The position numbers and the translations under genes are program-made. Of a stretch of 64,000 nucleotides of DNA, positions 9,327 to 19,598 are shown piece by piece; the stretch's first letter is position 1; every line of letters begins with the position of its first letter. The notes beneath the pieces are model-generated. The model was not told the origin of the DNA. It saw only the letters and a program-made list of their open reading frames with translations, and ran no database searches. The stretch is from Dactylorhiza incarnata. Its lineage: Eukaryota > Streptophyta > Magnoliopsida > Asparagales > Orchidaceae. The stretch is from contig JAWHQI010000028.1 in the NCBI GenBank assembly GCA_033032865.1, positions 4,421,001 to 4,485,000 on the forward strand. The letters are read 5' to 3'.

Positions 9327-11267
9327 ATGGCGCATAATGATCATACTTTTGTTGAGGGTCAAGGGATTAGTAGACCTCCACTATTTACCGGAACTGATTA
9401 TAATTATTGGAAAACAAGAATGCGTTGTTTTTTAACTGCTTTAGATAATAACGTTTGGGGTATGGTAGAACAATGTTACTCTCCACCAACATTTGTTGTT
9501 GGAGAAGTCACTATGGAAAAACCTAGAGATAGATGGGATGACAATGATAAGTTGAGATGTAAGAATAACGCTAAAGCAATGAATGCGTTATTTTGTGCTT
9601 TGGATAGAACGGAATTTAATAGAACTTGTGCTTGCGAAACAGCTTATGATATATGGAATTTACTAGAAATTACTCATGAAGGTACTTCGCAGGTTAAGGA
9701 TTCAAAGCTCTTCCAACTTGAATCCGAGTATGAGAAATTCCGGATGGAGGCGGATGAAGATGTAGATTCAATGTACACAAGGTTCACCAAGATCGTCAAC
9801 GACTCAAAAGTACTTGGAAAGGTGTTCTCCAACGGCGACTTGGTGAGGAAAATTTTAAGGTCTCTCCCTCCAAAGTTCAATCCAAAGGTGACGGCTATCT
9901 TGGAATCGCACGATCTAAAGAAACTCCAAATTGAGAGCCTCATTGGGAACCTCAATACCCATGAGGTTGAACTCAAAATTCAACAACAAGAGTACAACTT
10001 GGAGCCAAAGAAGAAGGCCTTAGCATTAAAGTCAAAGAAGGAGGTTGACGGAGATGATGATGAAGAGGACGAGGAAAGCCTCTTTGTGAAGAAGTTCAAA
10101 AGGTTCATGAAGAATCCAGGAAGGAGAAATACCTTTCGGAAATACTTCATCAAGAAAGGATCTTCATCAAAGAAAGGAAGAGGAAGCGACGAGGATGATG
10201 ATGAACGACCACCACCGGAGTGCTACCATTGTAGAAAGACCGGACATATCCGGAGCCAGTGCCCAAAATATCTGAAAGAGCGTAAAGAAAAAGGGCACAA
10301 GAGAAAAGAGAGGAAGAAGGTCCTAAAGGCGGCTACATGGGATGACTCCTCCTCTGAAGATTCAAGCGGCTCATCCACTAGCGATGAAGAAGAGGCAAAT
10401 GTTTGCCTTATGGGAAAAAGTAACAAGACATCCGAGGATGAAAGCAGTGTCCAAAGCGACACTGAGGTAACTCTCCCTACTACTTATGATGATTTGTATA
10501 TTGAATATTTACAAGCATGCAAGTTTTTTGATAAAAGTTTAAAATATATTGATCTTATAAATTCTGAAAATAAACTTTTATTAAAAGAAAACAAAAAATT
10601 ATCTAAACAATTAGGGAAAGAGAAGGTATCTTGCCAAGAGTGCAATCACTCCTTGGGAAGAGTGAAAGAACTTGAAGAAGCTCTTTCTAAATCCCACTTC
10701 ACTATTGAAATTCTTACTAATGAGAAGGGGGATTTGGAAAGAACTTTAAAAATCTCTCTTTCTCAAATAGAGGATGGGAAGAAGAGTTTTGCGAATCGAT
10801 GCGTTATGTTGGTAACGGAAAATACCGCTCTAAAAGCTCGTATTCATGATTTAAATTTGGCTATTAAAATGTTTGGAGTTGGGCAAAGATCTCTGGACAT
10901 GATCTTGGCCAACCAATTCCATGGAAGTGCCAAATATGGCCTTGGATATGACTCTGGAAGCTATCGCCAGGCGTTAACTTCTAACGCCGGCGTTATCTAT
11001 AATTCCAGAAAAATTAATTCTGTTAATAATAAATCCAAAGATTCAAATGTTACCTCATTTTCCAGCAAGAGTTTATCTAAAACTTCAAAAAGGATTTCAT
11101 CCTCTTTTATATCGTGTGCCAAATGTCATTTATTTGGACACACCTCAAACTCTTGTAGGAAAAAGGGTCATAGTGTTATAAATCAAATTTGTGTGCCTAA
11201 GGTTTCCACCTATTCTATGGGAGGAACCTCTTGGGTATCCGGATCTTTACTCTCATCTCCTTTATAG
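9327..11267 (+). CDS. Sirevirus gag (capsid-nucleocapsid) protein
   Basis: Structural protein that would form the retroelement particle and bind its RNA. I chose the ATG at 9327 (MAHNDHTFVEG); an open frame runs back to 9279 but overlaps the primer site. The protein is about 646 residues. Residues 1-220 form the copia gag domain (LFTGTDYNYWKTRMRCFL, then FRMEADEDVDSMYTRF). A Lys/Glu-rich linker follows, then a CCHC zinc knuckle (CYHCRKTGHIRSQC, near 10220), an acidic Ser run (DDSSSEDSSGSSTSDEEE), a long coiled coil (10490-10860) and a second CCHC knuckle (CAKCHLFGHTSNSC, near 11115). A CpG-rich palindrome lies inside the coding sequence at 10968-10986. A single TAG at 11265 separates gag from pol in the same frame; it is either decay or a readthrough site, decay being likelier given the stops downstream. 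Confidence 0.88.
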   Translation: MAHNDHTFVEGQGISRPPLFTGTDYNYWKTRMRCFLTALDNNVWGMVEQCYSPPTFVVGEVTMEKPRDRWDDNDKLRCKNNAKAMNALFCALDRTEFNRTCACETAYDIWNLLEITHEGTSQVKDSKLFQLESEYEKFRMEADEDVDSMYTRFTKIVNDSKVLGKVFSNGDLVRKILRSLPPKFNPKVTAILESHDLKKLQIESLIGNLNTHEVELKIQQQEYNLEPKKKALALKSKKEVDGDDDEEDEESLFVKKFKRFMKNPGRRNTFRKYFIKKGSSSKKGRGSDEDDDERPPPECYHCRKTGHIRSQCPKYLKERKEKGHKRKERKKVLKAATWDDSSSEDSSGSSTSDEEEANVCLMGKSNKTSEDESSVQSDTEVTLPTTYDDLYIEYLQACKFFDKSLKYIDLINSENKLLLKENKKLSKQLGKEKVSCQECNHSLGRVKELEEALSKSHFTIEILTNEKGDLERTLKISLSQIEDGKKSFANRCVMLVTENTALKARIHDLNLAIKMFGVGQRSLDMILANQFHGSAKYGLGYDSGSYRQALTSNAGVIYNSRKINSVNNKSKDSNVTSFSSKSLSKTSKRISSSFISCAKCHLFGHTSNSCRKKGHSVINQICVPKVSTYSMGGTSWVSGSLLSSPL

Positions 11268-14200
11268 GTGTGTTGGCAGGCTAAAGACAAACAAGATGTG
11301 TGGTATTTGGACTCGGGATGCTCCAAACACATGACGGGAAACAAAGCAAAGTTCCTTAGCCTTAAGATGAAGAAAGGAGGGATGATGACTTTTGGTGACA
11401 ACGGAAAAGGAAGGATCATGGGCATCGGTACAGTGGGTAACGATTCTTTCTCAATCTCGAATGTTTTATTTGTAGATGGTTTAAAACATAATCTAATTTC
11501 AATTAGTCAATTATGTGATAAGGGTTTAAATGTATTATTTGAATCATCTACAAATTTTTGTAAAATTATAAATTCTAAAATAAATGATGTCGTACTCACC
11601 GCACCTAGGATGCATAATGTTTATATTATTACTTTTAATGATCTTTCAAATTCTTCTTTAAAATGTTTTATTTCTAAAAATGAAGATTTAGAACTTTGGC
11701 ATAGGAGGCTTGGTCACTCTAGCACTAAGCTTATTTTGAAATTATCAAAAGATAAATTAATTAAGGGATTACCTATGCTTAATGGAAATTTATCTTCTCT
11801 TTGTACGCCTTGCTAAAAAGAAAAATTTTCAAAAAATTCTTTTAAAAGCAAAAATGTAATTTCTACCACTAGACCACTTCAATTAATTCATATGGATTTA
11901 TTTGGACCGGTTAGCACTTCTAGTCTAGGAGGTAGAAAATATACTTTTGTAATAATTGATGATTATTCTAGATTTTGTTGGACGTTATTCCTATCTTCCA
12001 AATCTGATGCATTCCTTGAATTTACTAAACTATGCATTGGTATTCAAAATGAACTTGATTTAAAGATTAAATGCATACGTTCGGATCATGGAGGAGAATT
12101 TGAAAATGATTGATTTTCTTCTTTTTGTGATGATTTAGGAATTAAACATGAATTTTCCGCTCCTCACACCTCACAACAAAATGGTGTAGTGGAGAGGAAA
12201 AATAGAACCCTTCAAGAGCTTGCACGCACTATGCTTTGTGAATATGGGTTGCCTAAATCATTTTGGGCCGAAGCGGTTAATACTTCATGCTATATCATTA
12301 ATCGTGTCATGCTTCGTCCTATTTTAAAATTGACACCTTATGAGCTTTACTTTAAAAGAAAACCCAATGTATCTTATTTTCATGTGTTTGATTGTAAATG
12401 TTTCATTTTAAACACTAAAGATGCACTAGGAAAATTTGATGAAAAATGCGATGAGGGAATTTTCATTGGTTACTCTTCAACTAGCAAGACTTATAGAATA
12501 TATAATAAAAGAACTAAAGTAGTTGAAGAGTCTATACATGTAAGATTTGATGAGTTTGTTCCTTGTGTAGATTCTAATCATACAGGAAATGAAGACGAAC
12601 CTATTTCCCCTTTAGAGCATGAGGAGGATGATTCGCTTGGAGAAAAAGAAGAAGAAAAAAAGGAGAAAGAAAATGAGATAGTAGAATATGTTCCTCCAAG
12701 CGTGTTGCAGTTTACTAAGGATCATCCAAAGGAGCTTGTGATAGGAGAACCATCAAAAGGGGTAAGTACTCGTTCTTCTTTACATGAGTCTTTTTCAAAC
12801 CTTTGTTTTGTATCCGAAATAGAACCAAAATTTTTTTCAACCGGTTTAAATGATGAATTTTGGTTTTTAGCTATGAATGATGAATTAAATCAATTTGAAC
12901 GAAACAAGGTTTGGAATTTAGTAGAGAGGCCATCTAATTATCTGGTTATAGGAGTCAAATGGATTTTAAAAAAACAAACTAGATGGTGACTCTAAAATTA
13001 CAAGGAATAAAGCTAGACTAGTTGCACAAGGGTATTCACAAATCGAATGGGTAGATTTTGATGAAACTTTTGCACCCGTTGCTCGCCTTGAGTCTATTAG
13101 AATATTTCTTGCATTTGCGAGTTTTAAAAGATTTAAATTATTTCAAATGGATGTTAAAAGTGCCTTTTTGAACGGGATTATAAAAGAAGAAGTTTATGTA
13201 GAACAACCCCCCGGTTTTGTGAATGAAAAATTTCCCAATCATGTGTATAAGTTAGAAAAAGCGCTTTATGGATTAAAGTAAGCGCCACGTGGTTGGTATG
13301 GTAGATTGACATTATTTTTGATAAAGCACGGTTATAAAATGGGAAGTGCGGATAATACACTCTTCATTAAGCATGTAGATAATGATTTGATTATATTGTA
13401 AATTTATGTAGATGATATTATTTTTGGAGCCACTAATGAAGAGTTATGTAATGAAGTAATTTTAGTGATGAAAAATGAATTTGAAATGAGCTTGGTAGGA
13501 GAACTCACTTATTTTCTAGGATTTCAAATCTCACAAAAACAAGATGGTATATTTATTTGTCAAACTAAATATATTCATGATATTCTTAAAAGATTTGGAT
13601 TTGAAAACCTAAAACAAGCTAATGCACCAATGAGTGCATCACAAAAATTAGGAAAAGATGAAGCCGGTATTTTTATTGATCAAACATTATATAGAGAGAT
13701 GATAGGCTCATTGCTATATTTAAGTGCATCTAGACCCGATATTATTTTCTTTGTTTGCTTATGTGCTAGATTTCAAGCTAACCCAAAAGAATCACATTTA
13801 AAAGCGGTGAAACGTATTTTTTGATATTTAATCGGAACGTCTAGATTAGGTTTATGGTATCCTCATAATGATTGTTTTATTCTACATGGTTTTTCTGATT
13901 CGGACTATGCGGGATGTTCATTAGATCGTAAGAGCACTAGTGACACGTGTCATTTTATAGGCCCTTCACTCGTATCATGGTCGAGTAGGAAACATAATTC
14001 TGTTGCCCTCTCCACCACCGAGGCCGAATATATCGCACTAGGTAGTTGTTGTGCACAGGCCTTGTGGATGACCCAAACGTTAGAAGACTGGTGTTCATCT
14101 AAATAACATAGAATTAAAGTGTGACAATAAGAGCGCTATAGATCTCACAAACAATCTCGTACATCACTCTAGATCGAAACATATAGATGTCCGACATCAT

Positions 14201-14350
14201 TTCATTAGAGATCATATTAAGAAAGAACATGTTAAAATTAGTTTTATAGGGATTGAATCACAACTTGCTGACATTTTTACCAAACCTCTACCCGATGCAC
14301 GTTTTCACATGCTTAGGTTAGAATTAGGTGTCTTAGAAATGTCATTATAA
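11268..14350 (+). pseudogene. Sirevirus pol: protease, integrase, RT, RNase H (decayed)
   Basis: In order: aspartic protease (WYLDSGCSKHMTG, near 11304), pre-integrase region (LWHRRLGHSS, near 11694), integrase core (HMDLFGPVS near 11890, SDHGGEFEN near 12083, SQQNGVVERKNRT near 12172), reverse transcriptase (QMDVKSAFLNG near 13144, YVDDIIFG near 13407) and RNase H (FSDSDYAGCSLDRKSTS near 13890, STTEAEYIALG, HSRSKHIDVRHHF near 14167), ending at a TAA near 14348. In-frame stops lie at 11814 (TAA), 12111 (TGA), 13279 (TAA), 13399 (TAA) and 13822 (TGA). A frameshift falls in an A-run near 12966 and another near 14090. Catalytic motifs can still be recognised, but the copy is dead. Confidence 0.92.
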
Positions 14351-15901
14351 CCCTTATAAAAGCTATCAAAATTATCTTATATACTTGGTTATTTTTGTTT
14401 GCATTTTTAAAAAAAAAAATTATGTATAAAAAGGGAAAAACTATAAAAAATGTAAGAACTATAAAAATGTAAAAACTATAAAAAACTATAAAAAAAACAC
14501 TCTAAAAGAGCCTTCATAAAAACTCTATAATGTCTGAAATTTCAACTGTAAGAAGGCCTATTTATATTACAAATGTATCACTAAAAATATTTTTCAAAAA
14601 GTCAAAAAATGTTGTTCTGTCTCGGCGTTAAGAAGCTAACGCCTGGCGTTAGCCTCTATGCTCATAAATGTTTTTGTTGTTGTTGTTGTTATTTACTTCA
14701 AAAATTAAAGACAAACAAATATTATAAATATGTGCTTAAATGCTTATTTCAAGGATGATTATATGTATATTGCTTAAAGATTTTTTACAATGTTGAATTT
14801 AAACCTTCAAGTTTCTTAAAAACATTGTATTGATTTTATCATGTCTTGAATATCATCTTTAAATGTGCAAAAACAAAATTGGTTATAGAATACATGTGTA
14901 GAAATGTTTTTACATGCCTCTAAGTATGAGTAAAGTTTTTATCTTTGATAATGATTTTCTCTCTTACATATTTTTGTTAATATACATGTGTTTTAAATCT
15001 TATTGCATATTTGTGTAGTATAAGAACTTATTTTGAATCTCATAAATAGTTTACCTACACAACATTGAATTCTTTCTTGAATTCTTTGTTCTTCATGCAC
15101 TTGTGATTAGAGAAATGTGGTATTTCAAATAACAATTTCTATGTTTGCAAAAATAAGTGAATTCGGAGTCCTTAGTCACTAATCTAAAAAGCAAATAATG
15201 AATGACAAGGTTAACTCCACCAAGCACTACTTACCCTCCTGATAAGTCTTAATGAGCATTGTGAGGTTGAGCACCTTGGAAAGAATTGTAAAGTGTCTTG
15301 TGCAAACAAAATTTTCACCACTTCTCTTTAAAAAAAAATGAAAATCTTTATGTGCATTGAAATTTGTGGAAGTAAAGTTGTTTATGCTCAATTCAAGTTA
15401 TGTTCTTACATTACATAGTTTCATGTGGTTTGATTTATACTCTTGTATACTTTATCAAAACACACTTATTGAACACATCATTATCATTTATAATACTTCC
15501 ACTCATAAGAATTGGACTAAAAATTTCTCTATACAATTTTCTACAATCATGAGTAAATGCACTAGATAGCAATGCATGATCTTTACAATGTTAATGTTAA
15601 CTTGAAATGCAAATCATTTTACATTGTAAACCTATCTTTTAATGATATTTTATAATCTTGCTTGCTAACTTAAAAATTACAAATTTCAAATTAATTTGCA
15701 ACTTGTGTATCTAAATTCAAAACATCTACTTAATAGATTTAAATGCCTATTATATTTTTGTACTTACAATTTCTACAAGATGTTACAAATTGCTTTCGCT
15801 GTGTTCACTTCTATTTTACAAAAAAATGCAATTTTGTTCTCTACTAAATGCATGGTATTATATATAACTATGACTCTATCCCACCTCCTTTTGATCATAA
15901 C
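14351..15901 (+). other. Sirevirus B 3' non-coding region
   Basis: AT-rich, without a supported gene. An A-rich stretch with repeated CTATAAAAA phrases lies at 14408-14500. A CpG-rich palindrome, GCTAACGCCTGGCGTTAGC, lies at 14634-14652, just after a GGCGTTA at 14623. A (GTT)n run is at 14671-14687. Short open frames at 15357 and 15696 show no known motif. Sireviruses often carry an env-position ORF here; none is left in this copy. Confidence 0.7.
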
Positions 15902-16097
15902 AAAAGGGGGAGATTAAATTGAAGAAATAAAGAAATCTATTCTTTAGGGGGAGTACATTAGGAAATGCATTCATGTAGGGGGAGTATCCACATAGGGGGA
16001 GTATGCATGTTTATAACGCTTAACATATACTATAAACACTACTTTAATTATATTTTATTTCTTATTAGTGGATTTGTTATTATCAAAAAGGGGAGAT
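15902..16097 (+). promoter_or_regulatory. Multiple polypurine tracts before the 3' LTR
   Basis: AGGGGGAG-type tracts occur at about 15904, 15947, 15978 and 15995, and an AAAAAGGGGAGATT tract ends at 16097, immediately before the LTR. The last is the expected plus-strand primer. Repeated tracts of this kind are a described Sirevirus trait. Confidence 0.85.
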
Positions 16098-16311
16098 TGT
16101 TGGAGCTTGTGTTCGACTTCTCTTAGTTTGAGAAATAACAAATCACACTATGTATTTGATCTTGCTTGTGTTTATAGTGTGCAGTTACTATAGTTATATA
16201 ACCCTATGCTCTAGAAAGTGAGATAACGCCTGCGTTAGTAATTAACACCCCGCGTTAACATCCGCTGAGAAGGATTTCGTCGAGAAGAAATGCCGTTCGA
16301 CGAAATTGAGT
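16098..16311 (+). repeat. 3' LTR of Sirevirus B, truncated
   Basis: Starts TGTTGGAGCTTGTG directly after the polypurine tract and matches the first part of the 5' LTR through GACGAAATTGAG. It then breaks into unrelated AT-rich sequence, so about 1.4 kb of LTR is missing. Both LTRs share TAACGCCTGCGTTA. Confidence 0.9.
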
Positions 16312-17236
16312 AATGCAAAATTAGTTGCATCTCATCCGTATTATTGTGAAAACATATAAATGCATATCTTAATTCAAGAAAATAATATCTACATATTTTA
16401 AAAAAAAATTAATTTTAACTAATCGATTAAAGGCACCAGCTATATTATAAAAATAAAAGTCACTATAATTAAAAGCATAATGAGAAAAAGAAGGGAAAAG
16501 TTGGTAACTCTTATAAACAAAGGGAATTGTTATTCGCAGATCAAGATCAATTTTTTCTAGTTTACAAATTTTTATCCGCAAATCAATTTTAGACTTGAGC
16601 AATCGATATCTTTGTTCTCCTGAGCAGGGCCTGACAACGATGGAACATCTTTGACGATCTTCAGAGTACTTCAATGTGTGCACTGATCATCTTTCTTCCT
16701 CAATTTGGTCTCCATCTGCGCATTTATTTTATGAATCACGATCCGTGCACACGTTGAAGTGCTCAAAAGGTTTAAGATAATTGAAATAGAGCCTAAAATA
16801 ATTGTAAAAAATTTATTGGAATGGAATATATTATAGGCTCTACATCATCTTAGTTATTTTGTAATGTTGTCTGGCTAGAAATGAGATCAACTTTGTAATA
16901 ATTTATAACATATTTTTCAATAATAAATCATGGGAATTGTTATTGGCACTTCATAAATGACTATTTGTAACCCACGATTATTTGTACTCAAATAGAATAT
17001 TTGTACTCATACTTGACAATCGTAGCTATACATGCTAGCCTTACAAATAAATTCTTTTGCTATCATAAATTGCATCAACGTAGATATTTTTTTCTCAACC
17101 ATAAATAACATATACTTAAATGTTTTTTGCACACCTTAATAGACATTCACTTAATTAACATCAAAAAATATTTCACCCAAAAAAATACATAATATGTTTC
17201 CATATTTCAAAAAAGTACATAATGTCATTTGTAAGC
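16312..17236. other. AT-rich, no gene recognised
   Basis: A minus-strand open frame of 104 codons (16683-16369) shows no recognisable motif. A phrase similar to 'ttataacatatttttcaataataaatcat' fragments recurs near 16905 and 59640-59690, indicating a small dispersed repeat. Confidence 0.4.
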
Positions 17237-18252
17237 TGTACAACCCATATTCTTCGAGGGTGGGACCCGATTCAGGCCACATAGGCAAAAGTCAAAGTCA
17301 AAATGTCAAAGCAGAAGCCAGAAGTCAGAGATTAAAGACAACTAGCCAGCATGAGCAGTAGAAGGCCTAGGCGAGTATAGGCGAGCACAGTGGCGGATCC
17401 AGAAAATTATAAATGGGGGTGCACAAAAAATTTCTAAACACAAATGCTAGCGGGGTGAGTAGGAGGGTCGTGGGTCACATGTTCAAAATTAATTTTGGGG
17501 GTGCACATAGCTGAACTTGGTCTGTGAATAGCAAAATTTGGACTGCGAATAGCCAACTTTGGTCCGCGAATAGCCAATATTTGTCCCAAAACAAACTAGT
17601 TACGTGACGTGAGAACGCTTCCATCTTATCGGAGCTGTTTCTCCCTCATCTTGCCATCGTTTTTGACATATAAGTTGTCAAATTCATTGCCTCGACGAGA
17701 GGAATCCAAATCCACTAACAATTTCAAAAAATAATGGGGGTGCCAGTGTCCCAGGACCACCCTCTGGATCCGCCCCTGGGCGAGCATGTGCGAGCAGCCA
17801 CTCATACTCGCCAAGGTGGGCGAACATAGGTGATGCTCGCCGAAGCATAGTCGCCGAGTTGGGCTGAGCGATTAATAAGACTCTCATCCCCTTTGGTTTT
17901 CCTATAAATAGGACCTTAGAGGTACTTAGATTGAGACCTTTTGCTGAGTTTTCGGAACCCTACTTTCGAACTCTTGGGCTGGTCATCCTTGGCTGTGACT
18001 CTTGATACTCGCCAAGTCGGTGCCTTCCTCGTACCCTGCTCGACCATCTTTAGTTGTGGAGTGTAAGTCTCTTCTGAGCTTCCGGGTACATGGTGGGACC
18101 TCCATGCCGTAGGACATGGGGTCCTGTTGTTGTTGTTGTTCTAGCTAGTCTCTTCGTCGTTGTTAGTCAAGCCGTCTAGTTGGACTGTTGGGCGAGTAGC
18201 CTTCGACTGCATTGATCTGAATTTTGGAGTTAAGAATTTCCTGGCTTCAACA
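17237..18252 (+). repeat. Ty3/gypsy (Tat-like) LTR, copy 1, with nested hAT element
   Basis: Starts TGTACAACCCATATTC and ends GGCTTCAACA, and matches the LTR at 42588-43236 along its length once the 391-bp nested element (17388-17778) and its duplicated target are removed. TATAAATA lies at 17903. CpG-rich GGCGAG/CTCGCC motifs lie upstream of it. A degraded tRNA-Asp-type primer site follows at 18254 (TTTGGTGCGG). Confidence 0.88.
17388..17778. mobile_element. Non-autonomous hAT element (391 bp) with perfect 8-bp target duplication
   Basis: Terminal inverted repeats are CAGTGGCGGATCCAGA on the left and, read inverted on the right, CAGGGGCGGATCCAGA, a standard plant hAT end. The 8-bp GGCGAGCA flanks both sides (17380-17387 and 17779-17786). 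There is no transposase. Three to four imperfect 22-bp copies of a TTTGGTCCGCGAATAGCC-like unit lie at 17513-17585. It inserted into the gypsy LTR, so it is younger than the LTR. Confidence 0.95.
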
Positions 18253-18310
18253 CTTTGGTGCGGTGAGCGTGAATCGTAGCCAGAGGAAGAAAGCCTAGTA
18301 GGAAGGCGAG

Positions 18311-18476
18311 ATGATTGAAGTTATCGACCATGAGAGAGCTGTTGGTAACTCTGCAGAGGGATGCGAGTTCGTGACACGAGCTGATTTTGAAGTGGCGGGT
18401 GGGGGGGGGGGGGGGGGGCGGCTGCGGCGGAGGTGGCCGGGGTGGTGGGGGCGGCCGGGTGGCCGGGTGCAATATT
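18311..18476 (+). pseudogene. Ty3/gypsy gag start, truncated
   Basis: The ATG at 18311 opens MIEVIDHERAVGNSAEGCEF, which matches the gag start of the second Tat-like element at 43295 (MVEVGDHEGAAGNSAGGGEF). The similarity ends near 18395, where a run of 18 G (18401-18418) and a GC-rich stretch replace the gene. The remainder of the element is missing and AT-rich sequence follows. The G-run may mark a repair junction or a sequencing problem. Confidence 0.75.
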
Positions 18477-18527
18477 AAGAATTTTATCCAGATTATTAAG
18501 CTCTGCTCTCCAATACTATCACAAGTG

Positions 18528-19598
18528 GACGATTTATTCAGGATTTATGTTCTATAATTCAAGATAAAAGTACCAATTTTTTTTATTAGATAACTAAGTA
18601 TCTGCCACGTAGACACGATATGGAATCATGGAAAATAATTTTTAAATAAAATAATTGAATGTTATTTGTATGATTTAGAAGCGTAACAATGAGTATTTTC
18701 ATACTTCAAAATTTTAATATTTGCCACAATTTAATTTCTGTGACAATCTTTTTAAAATAACAATAATAATAATGCTATTTATCATATCCACGAAATATCA
18801 GCAATTTATTCAACCGCTACTTCTTGTCATTTCAATACTAGCCCCTAAGTTTTCATAAAAATCTCTGCTTGATATAAATGGTGTGCTTGTTTCGGCGGTG
18901 AGAGTTGTAGCGGGGAATGAAAGTGTTGGCAATAAGAGCGTTGACAATGGAGTGATGAGAAATAGAGGGGCTGACTGCGGTCTCAAAAAAAAATGTAAAA
19001 TAACATTTTGATAAATTTATTTAGGGTTTGCATTTTCCTCCCAATGGAGATTGGAGCAAAAACGCCCAAACCAACATAACCAAAGTGAAGTGAGTTGAGT
19101 TGTAAAACAGCTCTGATTCTGTGATTGCTTCAACTTTCCTTTTACAAAATTTTCTCCTTAACTACGGCTAATATCGAATACTCGTAAAAAATTCAAAATT
19201 ATTTTAATGATTTATAAAGCATTTGAAGATAAATAAATGAATCAGAAACGAAGTAATTCCATTTTCAAAACACAATCTATGTTACAATTAATTTTAGCTT
19301 TAAGAAGTTAAATTACTTGCATCGGATATTATTTATTTATACAAGAGCAATATTTTAAATAATATTTTCAATATATTTTTCAATAAAATTTAGAATATGT
19401 TTTTCAATAATAATTATGCTATTTTTTTCCTGCCCTACTTACAGCTTGATTAGGATTATCAAAATAAAATGTAAGATTTTATTTCCTAAAAAAAGTTTAT
19501 GTCCAGTTATAAAACCCAGTTAGTTATGCGCGCTCTCCAAATCAAAGCTGTCTTGAAATCAAAGCAGAAGAATGCCGAGGAAGAAGCTCACTTTGGCG
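18528..19598 (+). pseudogene. MADS 5' flank plus nine-codon stub, array copy 1
   Basis: This copy keeps the longest upstream region: from 18528 it aligns with the flank of the intact genes (from about 38935 and 60000). TATAAAA is at 19508 and the start codon at 19572. The stub reads MPRKKLTLA, identical to the first nine residues of both intact MADS genes, then meets the hAT end TAG at 19599. It is the only copy not preceded by a hAT fragment, which marks it as the ancestral left edge. Confidence 0.92.

Larger units (their letters stand above)
7672..16311 (+). mobile_element. Sirevirus-type Ty1/copia element B, nearly complete but defective
   Basis: The order is 5' LTR (7672-9277), degenerate primer site, gag (9327-11267), pol with protease, integrase, reverse transcriptase and RNase H (11268-14350), a long AT-rich 3' region with repeated polypurine tracts, and a 3' LTR cut after 214 bp. 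The long LTR, large coiled-coil gag with two zinc knuckles, extended 3' region and multiple polypurine tracts are Sirevirus traits. Pol has several stops and frameshifts, so the copy cannot encode its enzymes. Confidence 0.9.

Noticed and set aside
16369..16683. 104-codon minus-strand frame as a gene
   Set aside because: AT-rich, no recognised motif and no promoter; likely chance or decayed transposon.
18401..18418. Homopolymer G runs (also 5819-5834 and 49320-49335) as functional G-quadruplexes
   Set aside because: They may be real but long G runs are also common assembly or sequencing errors; no conserved partner copy supports a role.
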